Below, one piece after another: positions 19,371 to 24,994 of a DNA stretch of 24,994 bases. The stretch's first letter is position 1. The number at the start of each line of letters is the position of its first letter. The position numbers were made by a program, and so were the translations under genes. The DNA lies in the NCBI GenBank assembly GCA_036897095.1, contig JAYMSP010002307.1:1-24994 (forward strand), in the 5' to 3' direction. This DNA comes from Plantago elongata (taxonomy: Eukaryota; Streptophyta; Magnoliopsida; Lamiales; Plantaginaceae). Under the pieces are notes generated by a model, which searched no databases, was not told the origin of the DNA, and saw only the letters and a list, made by a program, of their open reading frames with translations.

Positions 19371-19587
19371 CGTGTTTGTTTGAAATGCGAAGAGGTTGTA
19401 TGGCTCAGTTAACGAACAGTCAAAGATACGATAACGAGTGAATACTACATAATAATAGATTATTCCTCAATAATACTCGGATTCTACATAACACTCTTCA
19501 CACAACCCGATTCCACCCAAAAGGTCTCACCTTAGGGTTTATGTTTTAGGTTGAAAAGATTTGGTATGGATTCACATGTCCAGCCAG

Positions 19588-19599
19588 GCTCTGATACCA
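19588..19599 (-). other. primer-binding site (initiator Met tRNA type)
   Basis: On the minus strand TGGTATCAGAGC, complementary to the 3' end of plant initiator methionine tRNA, begins three bases after the LTR end (…CACTACA at 19603). This fixes the element's orientation and the LTR's inner edge. Confidence 0.92.
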
Positions 19600-20339
19600 C
19601 TCTGTAGTGCCCGTCCGGGTGGTACCGGATCGGGTGCCACCTCTATGGGGTCCCAACCGCCCGAAGCGCGGTTGATCGATCAATGCCGAATAATGGAAAA
19701 GCCATACCCAGAATATAAACAAACTTATTTATTTATTAACATACTATTGGTAATCGTACAAAGGTAGGGTAATTCCCGATACAATTATTTGCTAAACAAA
19801 CAAAACACGGCAGCGGAAAAGGTCTGGTCCGGTTACTAAACGCCTGGTCATTCTACCCGATCGTCTACCCTGTTCTCACAATTATTACCTGGTGAATGGA
19901 AACAACAGACATGACAGAGAGGGTAAGTCACAAGACTTAGTGAGTAATATTTTAAAACAAACGAGAAAACAGACACGGATACTAATCCGAAACATAGTTC
20001 ACTTCGGACAAGAAAACACAAAACAGTTATCACGCAAAACAGATTCCCCATCCTGGATTTTCAGTAATTTCACGAAACAGATACCAACCAATACAAGCTA
20101 CGTGATGGCTACGAAGGGCAACTTGACTATCTTATTACTCCTTCGAGGAGCGTCCTCGCAGTCAGTCAGACGACATGCTTAAGTCCATGTCGGCCCGGTA
20201 CACGGAACGATATCGATCACCTGCGTCGGCGATACCGTTAGGGCGTCCGGGGATTTGTGGGTACAAGAGATATAGCCAGACCGTCGGTCCGTTCCGCCCG
20301 GCCCCAACTATACCAGCTGTCCCTGGGCCCACACGAAAA

Positions 20340-20440
20340 AGTCAAAACAGGATGCCTAGAAAGCCACACAGGTGTATCACAGGATGCCACAAAGGCATAT
20401 AACAGGATGCCACGAGGCATATAGCAGTGTGCCACAGAGG
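20340..20440. repeat. short tandem motif acaggatgcca in the LTR
   Basis: Variants of acaggatgccacaaggcatat recur at about 20347, 20378, 20403 and (diverged) 20424, with irregular spacing. They look like a decayed minisatellite upstream of the regular 37-bp array. Confidence 0.6.
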
Positions 20441-20791
20441 GCTTATCAGTCAGATTACCAGGATCGGATCAAACAGGCAAAACAGTACACGTACAAGGGA
20501 CCTTATGGTCACTTATTCAGAGATTCCAACAGGTGCCAAACTGGCGATCACAGGACTAAACACAATTACAGGAGACAGAACACGAGAACAATCACTGGTG
20601 CCGAGTGGCAGAGAACACTGACAAATAACATTGCCGAAAGGCGGCCAGTACAATCAAGATGGACGAACAACATGTATCAGAGATAAACAAGGGTACCCAG
20701 TGGCGGATAACAAGTTAAGATTAAACAACAGGTGTCGGTTGGCGGGTAACAGGTTCACACAATTTCCGGAGAACGGATACAGGAGACAGAC

Positions 20792-21199
20792 ACAGGTACC
20801 GAAAGACATATAGTAACACTAAACAGACACAGGTGCAGAAAGATAGACAATAACACTAAACAGCCACAGGTGCAAAAAGATAGACAGTAACACTAAACAG
20901 ACACGGGTGCAGAAAGACAGATAGTAACACTAAACAGACACAGGTGCAAAAAGATAGACAGTAACACTAAACAGACACAGGTGCAAAAAGATAGACAGTA
21001 ACACTAAACAGACACAGGTGCAGATTGACATACAGTAACACTATACAGACACAGGTGCAGAAAGACAGACAGTAACACTAAACAGACACAGGTGCAGAGA
21101 GACATGCAGTAATAAAAAACAGACACAGGTGCAGAAAGATAGACAGTAACACTAAACAGATACAGGTGCAAAAAGATAGACATTCACTAAACAGACACA
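20792..21199. repeat. 37-bp minisatellite, 11 copies, inside the LTR
   Basis: Eleven head-to-tail units of the type acaggtgcagaaagataga followed by cagtaacactaaacagac start every 37 bp from 20792 (for example 20829 and 21162). The units differ by a few substitutions. The last is shortened by two bases. Looser relatives (aacaggtgtcggttggcgg, aacaggtgccaaactggcg) lie to the left, implying expansion from an older repeat. Confidence 0.95.
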
Positions 21200-23345
21200 G
21201 GATACCACATTCGGTTATCAAATCAAAATCATATCAGGGGTCAGAGTCTATCAGGGGTCAGAGTCTATCAGAGAGTCAGCGGAATATCAGTACGGTCAGA
21301 CATTCTACAAGTTCTACAGTTAGGTCAAATTTTACGACTATGCGCATTTGAATATGAAAGCTTAACAGTACATCACTCGTATTAACTTAAACTACTTCAA
21401 ATTATCATCCTTACCGTATTTAAATGTTTATACAAATTTCTCCGTATTTCCTAAACATGGTACTGCTTCCTAGCATCTTGATTACTACTCGGCATCCTCC
21501 TTCTCCATCCGCTTAAGCTCCTCTAATACACTTCTTCGCAGCTAGTCCCGCACTCCAACAAATACACCTCACCTTCAACATACTTCAATCTCATAGCACC
21601 TATGCACACAATGAATCATCAAGATGCTTATAAACAGGTAGGCACACGACATTATATATACCGCTTAACCATACGCAATAAGCATTACTACTTATACAAA
21701 TGACATAAATACGGGTAACCTACCCGCGACATAACATTTAGCGCACGCGCTGCCGGCAAGGCAGTACTCAATAACAGACCGACCAACAAATAGCAATTGA
21801 CTCAACCAAATAGACACAGCAGCACGACACAGTTGAGCAGAATATACTACTCACTGTACTGCTCTGCCAACACAATACACCGACAAGGTGCAAACAGTTT
21901 ACATATCTCATAGTAGGATTAGCATTTGAGTTCACCACAATTAAACAAGCCATATGAACCTAAACATTTCTAATACACACCTTTTATCAATTGATTTTTC
22001 AATACTACTACTAATGTTGTCACGACATATTTCATTGCGCATATCTTCACAAATTCATTTGGTTTTATCAACGCAAACCCCATAGCTTTTACAATACACA
22101 TTACATACTATTTTTGCTACTAACAGCACATTTTTTTCGATAGCTGTTTATTTGAGTATATTGCCATGGTCACAAATTCAACAATTATATACTATGACTA
22201 CAATATTTACTACTTATTATATGACCACAAAGTATTTCACACTTGGTATGTATACATAGTTATGCCAATCCTGTTAACTCACATTTTCATTTATCACTAG
22301 CACACTGTTTCATCACTGATAATCATATACATTTACACTGCACAACCAGTGCACACCTTCACTTATTTACCAACTCTCATCTACATATCATATCATATTA
22401 TACCTCATTTTTTCCACCTTATCTACATACTTACATTCTCACTTTCTAAACACAAGCAACATTCCATAAGAACCTACAGATACAGTGTCATTACCAGTTC
22501 CCATAGCTCAAAGCTTCGACTCGCATAACAAACAATACGCAGACCAGCAGTACAACAAGATCAACGTACGATAGCTAAACTAAACAGCAGACCAATAGCA
22601 TAACGAAATCAACATCTAAATTAAACGTAACAACGCAACGATAAGCAATAATCAATTAACTATTCCCATCCCCGAAATTTTACTTTAACCGAAAACAGAA
22701 GGGGCACTATCGGAGAGACGGAATAGACAAGTAGGCTGCGGTTGGAAGCAAAATGGACAGGTGCGGTGTGGTGGTCGAGTGGCTGTGCAGTGACGAAAAT
22801 TTATTACGCTATTCCCAAAATTCGATTATAATCGAAAAGAGAAAAGCTACTAACCGGAATCCGATCGGGCGAGGCGACACTCGACCGAAAAGTGGTGCGG
22901 TGGTGAATGGTGGCAGTAAGAGCGGAGGGCGAGAGGAGAGAGAGCGGGGCCGCTGTTTTTTCCGATCAGCTCGGTGTGGTGAAACGAGAGCAGGGAGGGC
23001 CGGTATATATAGCCGGAGGGGGCGGCCGACTCACACGGGCCGAGCTTCCCGTCTTCGACGCGTGTCGGGTTGGGTCCCTAGATTTTCTCCGCGTTTCTCT
23101 GCGTCGATGGGAAGGGTGGTTTGTCATCAGAGCCGGCGGCTACTTAATGACGAAGATTCGAGGCGGTCGGTTGGCTATTGCGGCGTTTTAGCTTCGGAAA
23201 TGGGTCAACAATGGCGGCCGAGTGTGGTTTGACGGAAGGGAGAAAAGGAGTGAAAATGGCGGACTGGGCTGCTGTGGGAACGGCAAAAAGGAATTGATTT
23301 GGGGAAGAAGAAGGAAGGAATTGAGGGTATTTTCGGTATTTCACC

Positions 23346-23353
23346 ATTATATA
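23346..23353 (-). promoter_or_regulatory. candidate LTR TATA box
   Basis: The minus strand reads agTATATAATgg about 300 bases inside the LTR start, a good TATA box for retrotransposon transcription. A second candidate, ctatatatacc, lies at 23002-23012. Which one is used cannot be told from sequence. Confidence 0.5.
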
Positions 23354-23653
23354 CTCCTGGTTTCTTCTGGCCTCCAAACGGCTCGTAAATAAATTCCGGA
23401 AAATTAGGAAATCGATTCCTGGGCTCTATTTACGATGAACTAAAGCCGTATAAAATTTAAAATAAATATTTTTATTTTATTATTATTTTATTAATATAAT
23501 ATCAAGAAATAATTTAACGCCACTCGTAATCGATTGGCGGATGCGAGCCGGCCACTAATATTTGAATTCAATCCGCCTCGAAATAAAATAATATTTTTAA
23601 ATAACGCGTATAGGATCGGACCTCAACCGGTTCCGGTTAACCTGGTCGTCACA

Positions 23654-23655
23654 GC

Positions 23656-23689
<34 letters not shown>

Positions 23690-24097
23690 TGGTTATGTTC
23701 ATTGTCACAATACCGGGAGCATGACCCGTACGTATAATAACTCAAAAGATCGAATCGTACCTCTTATATACATTTCCTTATGATGTTAAGAATTGTAATT
23801 TTACATTTTATTAGATTGTATATGGGTCAATATTAGATTTTCAACTATATGCAGCAGCAGCAGCAGCAGCAGCAGCACCAACAACAACAACAACAATAAC
23901 AACAATAACAATAATAATAATACTTTGGTTATGTTCATCGTCACAATATCGGGAGAATGACCCGTTCGTATAGTAACTTTAAGTCTCGAAAGATCAAAAC
24001 CTACCTCTTATATATGTTTCCTTATGATGTTAAGAATATTAATTTAACGTTTTATTAGATTGTATATGGGTCAATATTAGATTTTCAACTATATGCA
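23654..24097. repeat. 236-bp duplication with compound microsatellite
   Basis: The segment starting actttggttatgttcat at 23686 recurs at 23922 and both copies run to tttcaactatatgca (about 23852 and 24096). Each copy is preceded by a TAA/AAT microsatellite. Between the copies lies a compound tract (23851-23921): GCA repeats, then CAA, CAATAA and TAA repeats. The LTR border at 23653 directly abuts the first AAT tract, suggesting insertion into the microsatellite. Confidence 0.85.
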
Positions 24098-24257
24098 CTA
24101 AATTTATATAATTTTTTATTTTTTAACTAATAAAAATAAATTCACATTAATTGATTTTCTACTTGGCCGGCATGACCCGACTCATAAAATCCCGAATTTT
24201 AGCTATTGGGATGCTCATTTGCATTGACTGCATTTTATGGGCCAATTCAAGCCTATT

Positions 24258-24720
24258 TGATTTTTTCTGGTGACGTTGCCTCAACAAACATGGTTATGTC
24301 GCACGACAATAGATGAGCAACACACTGTTTGAACGGTTGATGCGATGTGCAACCTTGGTTGCTATGGCAACAATCTATAGCATATATAGTGATTGATTTT
24401 TACTGGTGTCGTTGCCTCAACAACTACAGTTATGTCGCACGACATTAGATTGGCAGCACATTGTCGGAACGGTTGCTGCGATGCACAACCCTAGTTGTTG
24501 TGGCAACTATGTATAACATTCAATGATTGATTTTTACTGGTGTCGTTGCCCCATGAACGATGGTTATGTCGAAATGCAATAGATTGGTAGCTTACTGTCT
24601 GAACAGTTGTTATACTTTGCAACCCTGGTTGATGTGACAACTGTGTACATCATATTTAATGATTGATTTTTACTAATGACGGTGCCTCAGCAATGACGAT
24701 TTTGTCGCACGACAATAGGA
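24258..24720. repeat. 134-136-bp tandem repeat, about 3.4 copies
   Basis: Units beginning tgatttttactggtg.cgttgcc start at 24258, 24394, 24528 and 24664. Each has a ttatgtcgcacgaca block (TGTCG-CA-CGACA is a perfect palindrome around CA in copies 1, 2 and 4; it is mutated in copy 3), then gaacggttg..gcgatg.gcaacc.tggttg.tgtggcaac. Copies differ substantially, so the array is old. It could be the subterminal repeat of a DNA transposon or a local satellite. Confidence 0.85.
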
Positions 24721-24902
24721 ACTTGTTCATACACTTTCAATGAAACGGAAACATACGTCAACTAACAAGATAGTATATTATTAAAACCATATCAAAGCAT
24801 AACATGTGTATAAAGTGACGACAAATCTTTCCACGTCAACTAACAAGATAATCAAATAAAACTCATTAATTTAGGCCTTCGTCTTCAATCTCATCTTTCA
24901 AG
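24721..24902. other. AT-rich spacer with a 16-bp direct repeat
   Basis: The word acgtcaactaacaagata occurs twice about 78 bp apart (24755-24772 and 24833-24850). No other structure is visible. Confidence 0.6.
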
Positions 24903-24980
24903 CTATAGTTCATTTTCGATGTCTTCAAAATAGGCCTCGTTGGTTTCAGCAGGATCATTATCCACCTCATCTTTTGACTT
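24903..24980 (-). CDS. C-terminal coding tail of an unknown protein, cut by the window edge
   Basis: Minus-strand codons read SKDEVDNDPAETNEAYFEDI followed by ENEL and TAG at 24905-24903. The acidic composition and clean codons suggest a genuine C-terminus, but only 25 residues are visible before the poly-C tract. The family is unknown. It could belong to a gene or a DNA transposon whose subterminal repeats are the 134-bp units. Confidence 0.3.
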   Translation of the reverse strand, partial: KSKDEVDNDPAETNEAYFEDIENEL

Positions 24981-24994
24981 CCCCCCCCCCCCCC
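24981..24994. repeat. poly-C tract at the right edge
   Basis: The window ends in 14 consecutive C, mirroring the poly-G at the left edge. The true length is unknown because the window stops inside it. Confidence 0.95.

Larger units (their letters stand above)
19603..23653 (-). mobile_element. 5' LTR of Ty3/gypsy element, about 4.05 kb
   Basis: Minus-strand ends are TGTGACGACC at 23653 and GGGCACTACA at 19603, giving TG..CA borders, with the PBS just inside. The length of 4,051 bp is large but within what is seen for some plant chromovirus-type (Tekay/Del-like) elements. It contains TATA motifs near its start, a GC-rich transcribed-like part (about 22690-23300), a 37-bp minisatellite and AATAAA signals near 19724-19737. 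The open frames within it on either strand show no protein similarity I can recognise and are treated as spurious. The matching 3' LTR is not in the window because the element is cut at 18165. Confidence 0.75.

Noticed and set aside
19892..20813. Open reading frames of 60-104 codons on the plus strand
   Set aside because: They lie antisense inside the gypsy LTR, overlap each other and show only low-complexity or repeat-derived peptides.
20792..21199. Regular 37-bp repeats resembling a CRISPR array
   Set aside because: Units are contiguous with no unique spacers, lie inside a plant LTR, and no cas gene is present; it is a minisatellite.
22753..23232. 159-codon open frame on the plus strand
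   Set aside because: It sits in the GC-rich part of the LTR on the non-transcribed strand, is rich in Arg/Gly/Ser as chance GC-rich frames are, and has no recognisable domain.

Overview
The window is nuclear DNA from a flowering plant, most likely a eudicot. It has many short phased exons with GT..AG introns, an AT-rich background, and nested plant transposon families (Stowaway, PIF/Harbinger, pogo-like, tRNA-SINE, Ty3/gypsy). No bacterial or organellar gene organisation is visible. A closer placement (asterid, Lamiales-like) is only an impression from the type of repeats.

Bases 1-6439 hold the 3' half of one real gene on the + strand: a plant DNA ligase of the LIG6 type. Fourteen exons join in a single open frame of 500 residues covering the end of the DNA-binding domain, the complete nucleotidyltransferase domain and the OB-fold domain. 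Its largest visible intron (2527-4153) carries a 43-bp tandem repeat, a Stowaway MITE and a Harbinger-type MITE nested in another inverted-repeat element. The 5' half of the gene lies outside the window.

Bases 6440-8671 are intergenic. They hold a foldback element, a promoter-like patch with a telo-box, a second Stowaway-like MITE, and a pogo/Emigrant-like remnant interrupted by a tRNA-derived SINE with a perfect 17-bp target duplication. Bases 8672-11525 are a decayed minus-strand Ty3/gypsy element (integrase fragment plus putative 3' LTR) whose LTR was split by a 1.7-kb Harbinger element carrying only a broken Myb/SANT-like ORF1. Bases 11526-15180 are AT-rich with little recognisable content, apart from a poly-G tract, a 67-bp duplication and an 88-bp SINE. 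Bases about 15437-17122 look like a small gene or gene fragment with in-phase acidic mini-exons; I cannot name it.

Bases 17600-23653 are retrotransposon: a plus-strand remnant of a plant retroelement ORF abuts a minus-strand Ty3/gypsy element (protease stub, gag, PBS, and a 4.05-kb LTR with an internal 37-bp minisatellite). From 23654 to the end there are a 236-bp duplication with compound microsatellites, a 134-136-bp tandem repeat, and a short minus-strand coding tail next to poly-C.

I found no clearly new biological system. The best leads are the unnamed acidic mini-exon gene, the palindrome-bearing 134-bp repeats, the very short SINE, and gag decay explained entirely by transition mutations.
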